From contig NC_080564.1 of NCBI RefSeq assembly GCF_030253575.1, forward strand, positions 5,376,501 to 5,440,500: a stretch of DNA of 64,000 nucleotides, in the 5' to 3' direction. The position numbers and the translations under genes are program-made. Positions within the stretch are counted from its first letter, which is position 1. Every line of letters starts with the position of its first letter. The stretch comes from Rhododendron vialii. Taxonomy: Eukaryota; Streptophyta; Magnoliopsida; Ericales; Ericaceae. Under the pieces are notes generated by a model. The model worked only from the letters and a program-made list of their open reading frames with translations, searched no databases and was not told the origin of the DNA. Shown in pieces: positions 52,861 to 64,000 of the stretch.

Positions 52861-54544
52861 CATCGAATGGCTCTGAGTACATCTATGTCCGAATTTTGTT
52901 TCTGAAACATCTATGTCCTAATCATTTTCCAACAGTGTGTGTTGGCGTGGGTGAGTAAAATAATGACGGTTACGTGTGTGTACATACATTTATGTATATA
53001 ATTTCTTCTCTCTATCAAATCTAGCGAGAAGCATACATACTTATAGGCTATACTTTCGTTAGTAATGTAGAGGGAATAACTTCAGTGTCACCAGTCATTT
53101 TGGAGACATCGTAATTTTTGGCATAACAAAATCATTATGAGTATAACCAAAATCCATTACAAGCATAACAGAATCATAATAAGGCCTTTGGTTGATTTTT
53201 TGAATATTTTTTGGTTATGTCTTGTTTGGGTTTTGTCATACTTGTAATGGATTTTAGTTATACTCATAATAGTGAAGTTATGCTAAAAATTACGATGTTC
53301 CTAAAATGACCAGGGACTTCATAACATCATCCATACGTTGATATGTCTTTCGAGCTCCCACTAAATACAAATCATGCATTTGCACTAGACCCAAAATCCT
53401 TTGACTTTATTTTCTATCCAAAGAATGCTATTTTGCCATGAAACAACTTAACTATTTAACTAAAATTCAAGTTTTCGACAATTGAAATGGGATAGTATCA
53501 CTCATTGATCGCTAGCGGCGGACTCATTTTGATTTTGAGTCTATCTATGTATTTCAAACAACCCTTTTGTAGAGCTCGTTGAAAAAATAATCCCCACCAA
53601 AAGAATTTGAAGAGTGACAAACTCATAATTAAAACAATCTTTGTCATCTCTCCATATTATAAATATATATAGTTGAATGGATCATGTGAATCATATGGGT
53701 ACATGTTATACAAGAATATTCTAGAATTAAGATAAACAATTCGGTTTACATTGTTGAGCACCAACGTAAAATATAATAGGACTAAAATCCATTTCTAATA
53801 ACGAATTAGGGGAAAATAATTATTTTCCTTATAGATTACTTGTTTTCTTTTATCTAGAGAAAGACAAAAATGAGCGAGTGGACTTAGTGGGATTATATAA
53901 ACCCAAAAAATATTCTCGCAGCACCATAATTCATTCTTCCAAAGGTCCGGGTGTCCGGGTCTGCATACGCGTATCACGACAAATTTTGTATCCAATTCGA
54001 TCAAATGTAGACCATCTACATCGAGATTAAGGAGTTCACAGGATATTACTTACATACGGCCTGACTCAAAGAATTGAATTCTAAAAAATTGTACGACGAG
54101 CAAATTCACAAATCAACCGAACTAATCTTTCGGGGGTTGCAGTAAAATAATCACCAGATCCCTCAATCGGACAAGGTTGCTGAATTTCATACAAGCACCT
54201 CCTTCGGCCACGCTGCTTTCTTGGGCTATTAAACAAGAATCATTGCTACATGTCTCTCTTGTAAGTTTGTAACAATCATGCTACAGACACACCACTCAGT
54301 TACTCCCCAAACACTCCTCACTTACAAGCAGTGAAACTCGCAAATGTGAAAAGAGGAGTGTTTGGGGGGGACCGAGTGGCGTGTCCCATCATGTCACAAA
54401 ATAAGAGAGGAAAGAGAAAAACAATGAAACAACGGATAACCAAAAGTCATCGAATGTGAAAAAAGAGTAAAACTTCTCCCTCCGCAGTAGACGATTTGGG
54501 CTACACCATGCTATCTGACTACCTAGATTCCACCCCGGTCTTAT
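52861..54544. other. Spacer between blocks B and C
   Basis: An inverted repeat at about 53085-53320 (GTCATTTTGGAGACATCGTA against TACGATGTTCCTAAAATGAC) looks like a MITE. The rest is AT-rich with no gene recognised. Confidence 0.5.
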
Positions 54545-55100
54545 TGAATGATTCAAGCGATTTATTTTAGGAATTCCTCTTTTAATGCCACTTGTTTGGG
54601 CATAATACTTGGAAACCAAGACTAACAAAATTAAAAGACTAATAGGAATATGAGTAACAAAATTAAAAGACTAATAGGAATATGCCTAAACAAGTGGCAT
54701 TAAAAGAGGAATTCCTAAAATGAATAATTCCTATAAAATAAAGTTTTCATACATCCGTCCCCTTTTAAGTGTCATGCTTCGTAATTCCAATTTATTAAAA
54801 AGACATCATCATTACACCTTTCACATCAATTTTTACCTCTACTTTCCATCCTTACCTTATATGGAAATATCATTATTACATTTTTACTTACTAAACTTTT
54901 CAAAATGAAATCTACCTTTATGGGCAAAATGGAAAATTCACCAACTTTTACCCACTAACTTTACAAAATGGACACTTATAAAAGAACAACCTAAAATGGA
55001 ATACTGGACTCTAAAAAAGGGACGGAGGGAGTAATTGAAATCTCCTAAATTCTTGTCTTACATCAAGTACGCTAACTAGTCTCTTGAGAATTCCGCTGCG
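54545..55100. repeat. LTR palindrome remnant in block C, split by a MITE
   Basis: Counterpart of 46440-46653, including the inverted LTR start, with an extra short duplication (AATTAAAAGACTAATAGGAA twice at about 54627-54683). The Stowaway MITE at 54752-55031 interrupts it. Confidence 0.75.
54752..55031. mobile_element. Stowaway-type (Tc1/mariner) MITE, 280 bp
   Basis: Ends CATCCGTCCCCTTTTAAGTG and AAAAAAGGGACGGAGGGAG, with a TA duplication (54750-54751 and 55032-55033). The paralogous site in block B (TTTCCATATAATTGAAATC, about 46577) is empty. Confidence 0.9.
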
Positions 55101-56937
55101 TTATCATTGTTTGTTGTTTGATTTTTTTGTTTGCATGTGGTTGTTGTCTTAACTTTGAAGGGTAATGAATTGAAACCCTAACCGACGCCCTTTTGAATGT
55201 CAATCCTAAATTATGAGCAAAGTTATGGTGAGTCGATGACCACCACCATATCTCGGTGCTCATGTGATGTTTCACCATAATGCTAGTTCTCGGTTATGGC
55301 TGTTTGGTTAATGTGAATGCATGTGATTTCTCAAAGCGTTATTGCTCTTTAGGCTACATTTGAATTGTAAGCTTCAAAAAGCCGAACTCTTTTGTGTGAT
55401 GTGTCACCATAATTTCCATCATTTAGGGATTTTCAACGTATCTCTGTTGTTTTTCGTTAAATTTCCGTTTATTACTTTGTGTTTGGTTGAGTATCAAAGA
55501 AGGAAGGAATTTCATGGATCTTGAGTTTTGTGGGCAAATTTGCTTCACTAATCCCTTTCCTTTTGCTCTTTCCTCAACAAAACCGGCTATAAATAATCCA
55601 TCTTCGTAGATACAAGAAAATGCCTCCTTCCAAACGCAGCCTTTTAGTCATTCTTAGCTCGACAGTGTCGAGCCAAATGGATTTTGAACTGGCATTGCTC
55701 ATTATCTCAAATTAAAGTAGGCTTGCTTTGACCGGAGGAAACTGAAAAGATTATTGATATCCCAGAGACCAGCTTTTGTATTATTTTTTTCGCATTTGTT
55801 ATTAGTTTTCTGTCAATTTCTTGTAGATTATTGCTTCGTTATGATGAGAGAAATCTAAAAGGTAAAAGAATAACTTGGAAACCCAAATCTTTTTGAATTA
55901 TCAAATTTGATTAAGGACAAAAAACATAATCTAAATAGATTATTTAGCCAAAAAAGACCCTTAGCTCTGCCCCATAGCTTATCTAGCAGTGTTGGGCAAA
56001 TTAGTGTTAGGTGAAACGGGAAATGTTCAATCCTCAATCCACCAAATAGCAACATTTTGATTTGAACACGGGCTCCGTTCCAAAAGGCAAATTAAGTATT
56101 TATTTTTTAAGAAAGGTAATTTCAAGCTCAAAAATCATGTGTTTATTATGCAAATAATTTTCCTATCAATATGGATCTTATTTGATAGATCTCATTGAGA
56201 TCTTTTAATCGGTGCAAAAAAAATTAAAAAATTATTTTTCACTTACATTATTTTTGAGTTTAAAAATGTGAAATAAACTGCTTATTTTTTAAGAAGATTT
56301 CTGGAACGGGGTAGAACATAGTTTGTTGCCTTGGTGGTTTATGACTATCTGTGGAAATTAGCTCTTGACCTAGGGTGCTAGACTCATTTTGTATCGGTCA
56401 GTTTCTGTAAGGAAGCCTCGTCAATAGTGGAACTACCGTGACAGCTGTTCATCGACATCTTGCATGCGGTTCTCTCTAACATTTGACCGCCGAATCATTT
56501 TATCATTGGATGTATCCTTCATTTAATTTGGTCGTGTAATCCGTCTTCGTGTGTGCAATTTCTTTTTTCAGTTGTATTAGATGCACACGGTATATGGTAA
56601 TATAATTTTATCAATGAAGTTCTTAGTCTTTGAAAAGAAAAAATGACTCTGAATCTTTGTCCGCTTCTAGCATCTCGATCGACCCACAAGATGGACTTTT
56701 ACCAGTCACGTCCCCCGTCTTTGTGTTCACCGTGAGATACGCCAAGGAATTAAGCCGTGTTTTATAGACCTTAAATTGGCATGATCTAAAGTCATCGCCT
56801 AATTAATGCATCTAAATAATACCATATATAGACCACAGTTGAAGGCCTGAAGCAAGCAAGCAAAGTACATCGATCCTTACAAGTTTATAGTACATATATA
56901 TCTCCTCACTAGCTGTTCTTTTTCTTTGGGTGGGAAG
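55101..56937. other. Spacer and upstream region of peptide gene C
   Basis: Aligns with 46654-48499. Includes the diverged 3'-flank copy (55677-56075) and the promoter region (TATA-like CATATATAGACC near 56823). No gene seen. Confidence 0.6.
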
Positions 56938-58968
56938 ATGTTTGATCGCAAGGTGTGTTTTGTTTTGTTTGTTGTTCTCTTAATTTCACTTCCCACCCCA
57001 ATGGCTGCCCGGGTTTCTCCATGCGGTAAGCATCGTCAATTCTCTGTCTTGGAAAAGACTTCTCTGATATACATTCTTATTGATTGTGTCTAATATGCAC
57101 CCTTTAAACTGCTTTAATTGAATCTGTACGTAACATTTTGCGTAAAAGTCCACAAATTTAGTCTCGAATTCATAACTTTTATGTAGTTATGAATCTTTAT
57201 ACTAATATGCAAATGTTATGGATTTTCATACAAAATCGTAATTTTTTGGGGGTTATTGATTCGTCTCAATGAAAGGAATGGGAAAAGTGATTTTTTTTTT
57301 TCCCAAGTATTTTGAGAAATAATCACTTTTTAGCAAAAAAATGACTTTTTCGGCTAAAAAGTTGTTATTTCTCAAAATACTTGGGTAAAAGTAATTTTTT
57401 TTATTTTTCCGATTCCTCTCGTTGAGACGAATCAATAACTCAAAAAAAAATTTGGCACAAAAATAACAAATGTGAAAAAAATTCAAATGAGGACAAAATT
57501 AACATATTTAAGTTAAGTTTAAGTTAAGCTCATAAGAACGCAACCTAAGATCTTTTCTTGAGAATTCAAACATGCTGCATTTTACTGGGAAGAGCTGAGG
57601 GGAGAAGGAAATGCAAAGAACTAAGAAGTAAGAAAGAAATATACATATAGATACACCAAGAGGCCTCCGGCCCAACGGCATGAGGGTGTGCGCTTAGGTA
57701 CTAGAAGTAAGGAGGTTAGGGTACTAATTAATCTAACAATACTAACTTTCGCTGAGGAAAACAGAATACAGATTGATACTAACAATTTTTCTGTGCATCT
57801 TAATTCTTAACCATTTGTAAAGAATCCATTTCTTGGAAGGTCTTAAGAAGTTCTAAGATTAAAGAGAATGAAAAATTATTAATTTTCCTGACAAACAGAA
57901 GCTTCTTCTACCTATATTAAATTCATAGCTCCGTTTTTGTTCTTAACAAGAACAACCGACCAATGTGTGGTACAGTAGTATTTTTATTTCCTCCTTTGGG
58001 AGTTGGGTACTTGTAATAATGCGTTAATGCACTACGGGATTCTAGCGCAATTCAATAGACTCCGCTGAGATCTTGATCAGATATGATTAAATTGGTCTGA
58101 TACAATTAATCTTTTTGTCAGATAACATTTGTTGTACAAACATTTGGTAGCTAGGAGAGGTAGCACCAAAAAAAAAATACTCAGTACCAAAAAAATGTGG
58201 TGGGAGAGGTCCCTACATCAAATAATCTATCTATATTCTGATGGTCATAGCTCATAAGTGTAAGAGATTGAACTGCAGGAAACATACAAGAAACGATAAA
58301 ATTCCCGACAGTGGCTCCAGCGGCCGGCAATGGCACCAAATGACGCCTCGTTTCTGTTGTCGGCAGCTGAGAAATTGACATTGGGATCCCGTGAGCGGAA
58401 TAATTTTTGGCTGTTTAATGCAGACACGCGAAATAACTTTTTTATTTGTATTTGTTGATATGATTGCTTTCCAAGAAATCCTTGATGAATTACTTGGGGG
58501 AAAGTCTACAATACACGCTCCTTAAAAGGGTGTACTATATGCACCTATTTTATGATTCATTCATAACATTTTAGAGTGTTTCGTAACTTTTATTTTAGAA
58601 TTCATAACTTTTTAGCAGTTTGATTCATAACATTTTAGTGTATCTCGTAACCTTTATATGATTCGTAACTTTTTAGCAATACGATTCGTAACATTTTCTC
58701 TATAATTCATAACATTTTGGGAGGTGCATATAATACACACCCAAATAAAGGATGTGTATTGTAGTTTTTCCCATTACTTGGTAGTGAATACGGTATATTA
58801 CTTACCAATGAAATCAAAGTAGTTATCGATCCTTTTGAATTTGCAGAAGGGCAAGAAGGCAAGAATACTTGCGGCCCAAAGTTTGTAGTGCGCATCGGTG
58901 TACATCCAAGACCAGATTTCCGTGCACCTGGGAAAGACATGAAGGCTGGGCATGATATCGGAGAATAG
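56938..58968 (+). CDS. Small secreted peptide precursor, tandem copy C (69 aa)
   Basis: Paralogue of A and B; family unknown to me. Exons 56938-57025 and 58847-58968, same splice phase. The signal peptide is identical to that of B. The core keeps Cys29 and Cys38 (KNTCGPKFVVRIGV); the tail HPRPDFRAPGKDMKAGHDIGE is two residues longer than in A and B. DFR..PG near the start of the tail and GH.IG at its end resemble pieces of the CEP consensus (DFRPTxPGxSPGxGH) but not in register, so this is only a hint. The intron carries the hairpin element and a Mutator MITE but lacks the two Harbinger MITEs of B, making this intron closest to the ancestral layout. Confidence 0.65.
57249..57440. mobile_element. 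Hairpin MITE in the copy C intron
   Basis: Orthologous to 48811-49010; arms CAAGTATTTTGAGAAATAA and TTATTTCTCAAAATACTTG. Confidence 0.75.
58498..58772. mobile_element. Mutator-type MITE, 275 bp, in the copy C intron
   Basis: Ends GGGAAAGTCTACAATACAC and GTGTATTGTAGTTTTTCCC, flanked by an exact 9-bp duplication ATTACTTGG (58489-58497 and 58773-58781). Block B has the empty site GATGAATTACTTGGTAGTG at about 51151. The interior is made of CATAACATTTT-type short repeats. It lies 74 bp before exon 2. Confidence 0.92.
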
Positions 58969-59215
58969 TAAATGTTGTATTAGTTAGACTCGACCTGAAT
59001 CATAAGTTATTAACCATATATATGGCTTTAGAGAGTGTTTACATTTCTGTGTGTTTTGTGCACTTATAATAATCAATTTCCATTGCTTGTGGTGGTTATT
59101 TATGGTAAATTGACTTTGAACAGGCATTGCCCCCACTATATCCAATTAAACTAGGCTCTTTACTTGATATCCAAAAGACCAGACCTAGCCCTGCCCCTAG
59201 AGCTTCTCTGGCATT

Positions 59216-60494
59216 TTTATTTTTATTTTTATTTTTTTATCCGAGTCACATTTCATTAAAGCCAAAAAATGGCAAAATACAGCGAATTCATCCGACAACA
59301 GAGAATGGGCAAACGTGCAACAAGTCATCACAGAAAAAGGCTAAGAAAATAGATGACAAAGGGACATCGGCAACACCGGCAGAAACTAAAGGACAGGCTT
59401 TAGCACGTCTCACCGCCTCAAAGGGTCGGGTCACGAGGGGCCCTCAGCGTATCCCCAAGCTGCCCCGGCCTAAAGCACGCACCCAGTCAAAGCTATACAG
59501 AAACGATGGAAACAGGAGTAAACAACAAACAAGGAAATAAAAAACAGCCACCATGGAGAACTACCACTGATGCACGCCGGCCAAAACCCCGGCTGAGGAA
59601 AAATCACCCGCCGCCGAAGATGGAGGCACCGACCGGATCCTGAACCGGAGCGGTGGAGAGAAATTCTCCGGCAAGCCTCCGCTGACACGAGAGGCTCCGG
59701 GCACGAAAAAACGAAGAAGAAATCCGCTTGGGTTAAAACTCCGAAACACCGGTCCACGGCTCCGATGACTGTGATTCTCCCCTGTGAAGATACTCCCCAA
59801 AGCTGAAAGCTGGGACGCCGAGCACTAGGGCCAGGCCCGGCCCTTATCCGCCTACTCCAAAGCCAAGCTCCGCAAGCATTATTCGCCCACCACCTCTACC
59901 CACCAAATCTGAGGGAGCCTCGGACTGGTAACAAAACCGAACTGGGAAAACCAGTCGGTGAGAACCGGCCACACTGGAGAGAACAAAATAAAAGGCAACA
60001 AACAAAAAAATAAAAAACCCCCAACACCCCTCATCTCCTCCACTGAAAACCCCCAAAAACCTCGCCACCCTACAACCCACCTCCCAGCGCCGCCACCAAC
60101 GCCCAGCAGATCAGAAAGTCTCGGAGGGGACCAAGCAACCAGAGGATCACTGGCAAAGCCAAGACCACCACGCTGGTCGCACCAGCACAAAAACCCCCAA
60201 ATCAAAGGGTGAAAAAGCAGCAGCGATCACTGGCAAAGCCAAGACCACCACGCTGGTCGCACCAGCACAAAAACCCCCAAATCAAAGGGTGAAAAAGCAG
60301 CAGCGAAAAGGAGAAGATATGAGTGAAAAAGAGAGATGGAAGATAGGAGGAGGAGAGAAAGGAGAGAAGGGGGACCAGGGGAGGAGCCGGAGCCTCCCCC
60401 AAACCCTAACCAGAGTCGGCTATTGTTTCTAGAGAGAGAGAGAGAAAAAATTTCTAGAGAGAAAGAAAGTTGAGATAGTACTACCGATATACTC
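59216..60494 (-). mobile_element. LINE-type retrocopy, 1.28 kb, minus strand
   Basis: Flanked by an exact 15-bp duplication AGCTTCTCTGGCATT (59201-59215 and 60495-60509). The left end is TTTTTATTTTTATTTTT, a poly(A)-like tail on the minus strand, preceded (minus strand) by TTTAATGAAATGTGACTCGG. The sequence is GC-richer than its surroundings and starts with a pyrimidine-rich leader. The minus-strand ORFs are short and show no RT or endonuclease motif, so this is a non-autonomous LINE derivative or another processed transcript. Blocks A and B lack it. Confidence 0.8.
60145..60304. repeat. 80-bp perfect tandem duplication inside the retrocopy
   Basis: The unit starting GATCACTGGCAAAGCC at 60145-60224 is repeated at 60225-60304 without visible differences, so it is recent, or possibly an assembly artefact. 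Confidence 0.9.
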
Positions 60495-60509
60495 AGCTTC
60501 TCTGGCATT

Positions 60510-60822
60510 GTTGAGCAAATTAGTACTGTTTGGTACAATGGGAAAAGTTTTATTCACCAATTAGCAGAACTGAACTCGGGGTTTCGTTACAATTTGATGA
60601 AAGGAAAATGCTTACATTTGCCACTTAAAAGTTGGGACAATGCGCCTTATGAATTGGCTTCGTAAAAGTTGATAGCATCTGAAAGATTTCGAATCTATGA
60701 CCTAAAAGAAACCGAACCCCTAAGTTCCAATAGTTGACCACCGTGCCAATTCCTTGGAGTTCCATCTAAAGATATCTGAATACCAATTAAATCAGATGAG
60801 ACTATTGCACCTCAGAAGTAAT
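60510..60822. other. Remaining 3' flank of block C
   Basis: Continues the shared block (GTTTGGTACAATGGGAAAAG) and stops at about 60822, just before the minus-strand exon remnant present in A and B. Confidence 0.6.
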
Positions 60823-61346
60823 TTTTTTGGGTGATTGATTTGTGTTAACGAGAGGAATCGGAAAAGTAAAAAAAAATTTAACTTTTACCCAAGTATTTTG
60901 ATAAATAACCATTTTTTAGCAAAAAGTGACTTTTTCGGCTAAAGAGTTGTTATTTCTCAAAATACTTGGATATAAAAGTAAATTTTTTTTTTACTTTTCT
61001 GATTCCTCTCGTTGAGACGAATCAATAATCTAAAAAAATTTGGCACAAAACTAACAAATGTGAAAAAATTCAAATAAGGACAAATTTAACAAATTTAAAT
61101 TAAGCTCATAAGAATGCAGCCTAAAATCTTTTCTTGAGAATTCGAACATGCTGCAATTTACTAGGAAGAGCTGAGGGGAGAAGGAAAGGTAAGAACTAAA
61201 GCCATTCACAGTGGTATAATAAAAAATAAATAATCAAAAATTAACATCAGCTTTTAATTATTCATTTAAGAAGTTGCTAAGCTTAACAATATTGAAGTTC
61301 ACAATGGTCATTTCTAGTTCATAACCGAAATAAGGGGTCCACTACA

Positions 61347-61387
<41 letters not shown>

Positions 61388-62920
61388 CTCCTCCTCCTCC
61401 TCCTCCTCCTCTCTTTCCCGCCATTCACCTCCCTCCATTACATTTTTTTAGGGCAAAAATATATCGAACATATGGTGTTCTTCATAGTGTTCTCTATCAA
61501 AAACAACACTGAAACAATTTTTTTCTTTATATTCCTATAGCCTATCTAACCAAACTAAAATCACAAATCCACCACTCTCTTAATCTTCCAAAAAAATAAA
61601 ATCAGATGTGTTCTTGAATTTGAAAAAGAATGCAAGGTACTTTATGTATTCAACCATAGGGGAGGAATGAAAAAGGAATAAAATATAAAATGAAAAGAAG
61701 AATGAAACACCTTAATCCCTCAACGATGGGTTGAATTGTAGATAATCGAGAAATATGAGCTTCACTTTTGGAGGGAAAGAAAGATTAACCGTTTGTGGTT
61801 GAAGTGAAGAGATATAAAGCAGGCGAAGAAGATAAGAAGAAAATACTAGTTGAAACTCGCGTATATACAAAATTTGGAACTAGCTAGTTAACTTATATGG
61901 TGTGAGGCTCGCAAATTTTGATTATTGAAAAAATTTGCTAGTTTTGGTTATCCATAACCTAAAATTTGATTATTTCTAAAGATATTGTTAAGTTTGATTA
62001 TACCATTGTGTGCCATCTTTTGCATCAACATTGTTAACTTTAACAATAATTGGCTTTTGATTATACCATTGTAAATGGCTTAAGAAGTAAGAAATAAATA
62101 TACATACAGATACACCAAGAGGTCTTTGGCCCAACAACATGAGGGAGTGCGCTTAGGTACTAAGGCCATCCATAGTGGTGTAATTAAAAATGGATAACCA
62201 AAAGTTGACATATCAGCTTTTGATTATTCACTTAAGAGGTTACTAAGCTTAACAATGTTGAGGTTCACAATGGTCACTTCTAGTCCATAACCAAAATAAG
62301 GGATCCACTATAATTTCACACAATCTCTCTCTCCCCCTCTGTTTCCTACCATTCACTTTCCTCCATTACATTTTTTTTTTTGGCAAAAATATATCGAACA
62401 TATGGTACGTTCTTCCTAGTGTTATCTATGAAAACAACACCAAAACTTTTTTTTTCTTCCTATTCCTGTAGCCTATATCACAAATCTATCACTCTCTTAA
62501 TCTTTCAAAAAAGAAAAATCAGATGTGTTCTTGAATTTGAAAAAGAATGCAAGGTTCTTCTTCTTCTTTTTTTTTTTTTTGCAAGGTTCTTCATTTACTC
62601 AACCGTAAGGGGGATGAACAAAAAAGGAATAACCACTTTTTAGTCAAAAAAAATTATTATTTTTTGCTGAAAAGTGATTATTTCTCAAAATACTTGAATA
62701 AATGTAAAAAAAATTACTTTTCCAATTCCTCTCTTCAAGACGAATTAATAACCCATAAAAGTTTGGTGCAAAAACTAACAAATGCGAAAAAAAATTAAAT
62801 AAATACAATTTTCATATTTAAGTTAAGTTCATAAGAATGCAGCCTAAAATAGACGACAAAAAAGAGTGAAATACCATAATCCAGCAACGATGGGTTAAAT
62901 TGTAGATGATCGAGAAATAT
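60823..62920. repeat. Partial block D: an extra copy of the block B intron
   Basis: Aligns with about 48805-50440 of block B, including the hairpin (60829-61030), Harbinger MITE 1 (61200-62080, TAA duplication) and the start of MITE 2 (62162 on). Neither peptide exon is present. After about 62370 the order differs from B and includes a second partial hairpin (about 62628-62752). Confidence 0.75.
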
Positions 62921-64000
62921 TGTCACGCCCCGCCCCGCAAACGGCACCCAGAATGGGCCCGAGTCAGCGCGGCCATGTGGCATTCTATACAAAAGACCAC
63001 ACCACACTCTACAACCAATCAGAATACAACTTAGCGGAAGACTTCTCACTTAAAATACAACCAAGTCAATGCCAAAATCTCAACTCACAAGATATAATAA
63101 ATATCCCTCTCTCCAATTAATTACAAAACATTTAGGTTAACTTCTAGACGAATCAGCTACACAACAATCTAACCAAAGACATCACCCGAGACTAGTCTCA
63201 GCACTCTCCAAAGCGTTGACCAGTAGTGGACCCACTCTAAGCCACCTACTACCTGGCAATCCAAAAAGGAAAGCCAGAGTGTGTGAGATATAGAAATGCT
63301 CGATAAAATATCACAATACCTAAAAGAATATCAATAATCATAACCACCACATTCTCCAAACATGGCAATATTATCCAATAAACAACCACATAACAATAAC
63401 GGCATGAATGTAAATCACACGAAACTCAACATAAGTACTCAATCGTATAAACACATGTATAAACACCAACATACAGTGGCACGTCTGCCACATCCCATGT
63501 ACCCAAGGTATTGTGTCCCGCACACCACACTCTCATTCACCGTTAATTAGACGGCATGGCCCACGATATGCTGTGACTCACTTTACAATCCTTTAGCGAG
63601 TACAATCAACACCCAACAAACACATATCATTAACTAAATCCCAATTAGCATGATATACAATCACCACCATGTAATACTTTATTGAACATAACCATATCAA
63701 ACACACTCACCTTTCATTCGACTGGAGTATGCCAAACTTACGGTTTCGGCACCTCCTAAAAGACCGACTCGTTACCTAGCCACAAGTTAACCCATATTAG
63801 CATATGAACATCTAGGAATGTTAAACCAAATGCTAGACTAACAAATCATAACATGCTTTCTACACTAGCTAATGGGGCAAACATTACACAAAGTCACCAA
63901 AATCTCTAGAGGTGTCTGGGAGTACCCACATACCCGGGAGACCTCACACACCTCTTCCATACTCCAAGGTACTCCAACACACCCAAAAATATCAAATATA
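62921..64000. mobile_element. Second copy of the TGTCACGCCC LTR-type element, cut by the window end
   Basis: Starts TGTCACGCCCCGCCCCGC and follows 41661-42860 closely with small indels. The far end lies beyond the window. Confidence 0.75.

Noticed and set aside
59127..59540. 137-codon plus-strand ORF
   Set aside because: Crosses the target duplication and the poly(T) end of the minus-strand retrocopy, so it is a chimera.
59470..60538. Several 66-108 codon ORFs in the GC-rich insert
   Set aside because: No RT, endonuclease or gag motif; overlapping frames in a retrocopy with raised GC content.

Overview
This window is nuclear DNA from a flowering plant. It is AT-rich, genes are split by U-rich plant-type introns, CT/GA microsatellites sit in 5' leaders, and most of the length is decayed transposable elements (hAT, PIF/Harbinger, Mutator and Stowaway MITEs, LINEs, a SINE, LTR elements). 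The proteins are typical of eudicots. I cannot name the species from the sequence; a woody asterid is only a guess. There is no rRNA, no complete tRNA gene and no CRISPR array.

Layout. (1) 2.7-5.6 kb: a seven-exon secreted polygalacturonase (495 aa). (2) 8.8-14.3 kb: a complete ARF1-class ADP-ribosylation factor gene whose model gives exactly 181 aa if its last intron is a GC-AG intron. (3) 14.3-24.5 kb: intergenic MITEs, LINE tails and an unidentified exon-like fragment. (4) 24.7-29.0 kb: a four-exon R2R3-MYB of subgroup 19 (MYB21/MYB24/MYB305 type) with a 3.5 kb second intron. (5) 29-34.3 kb: MITEs, a SINE, a broken LINE and a large Mutator-type MITE. (6) 35.4-35.95 kb: an intronless chloroplast ribosomal protein L12 gene with one frameshift. 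(7) 36-64 kb: a repeat-rich tandem array in which one ancestral block was copied at least three times (A about 38.2-41.6 kb, B about 46.6-52.2 kb, C about 55.1-60.8 kb), plus a partial fourth block D (60.8-62.9 kb).

The most interesting content is in region 7. Each full block carries the same two-exon gene for a 67-69 residue secreted peptide: near-identical signal peptide, conserved central core, and a C-terminal tail that differs in every copy. I do not recognise the family. All three copies keep an open frame and splice sites of the same phase although the introns between the exons have been heavily remodelled, which suggests real genes. The tails of A and C end in a Gly-rich motif that faintly recalls C-terminally encoded peptides (CEPs); this is a hypothesis only.

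Because the blocks are paralogous, several insertions can be read against empty sites inside the same window: two PIF/Harbinger MITEs (B only), a Mutator MITE, a LINE-type retrocopy and a Stowaway MITE (C only), and a LINE tail plus an inverted segment (A only). The 3' end of the L12 gene also recurs downstream, so the array appears to have grown from the L12/peptide junction.
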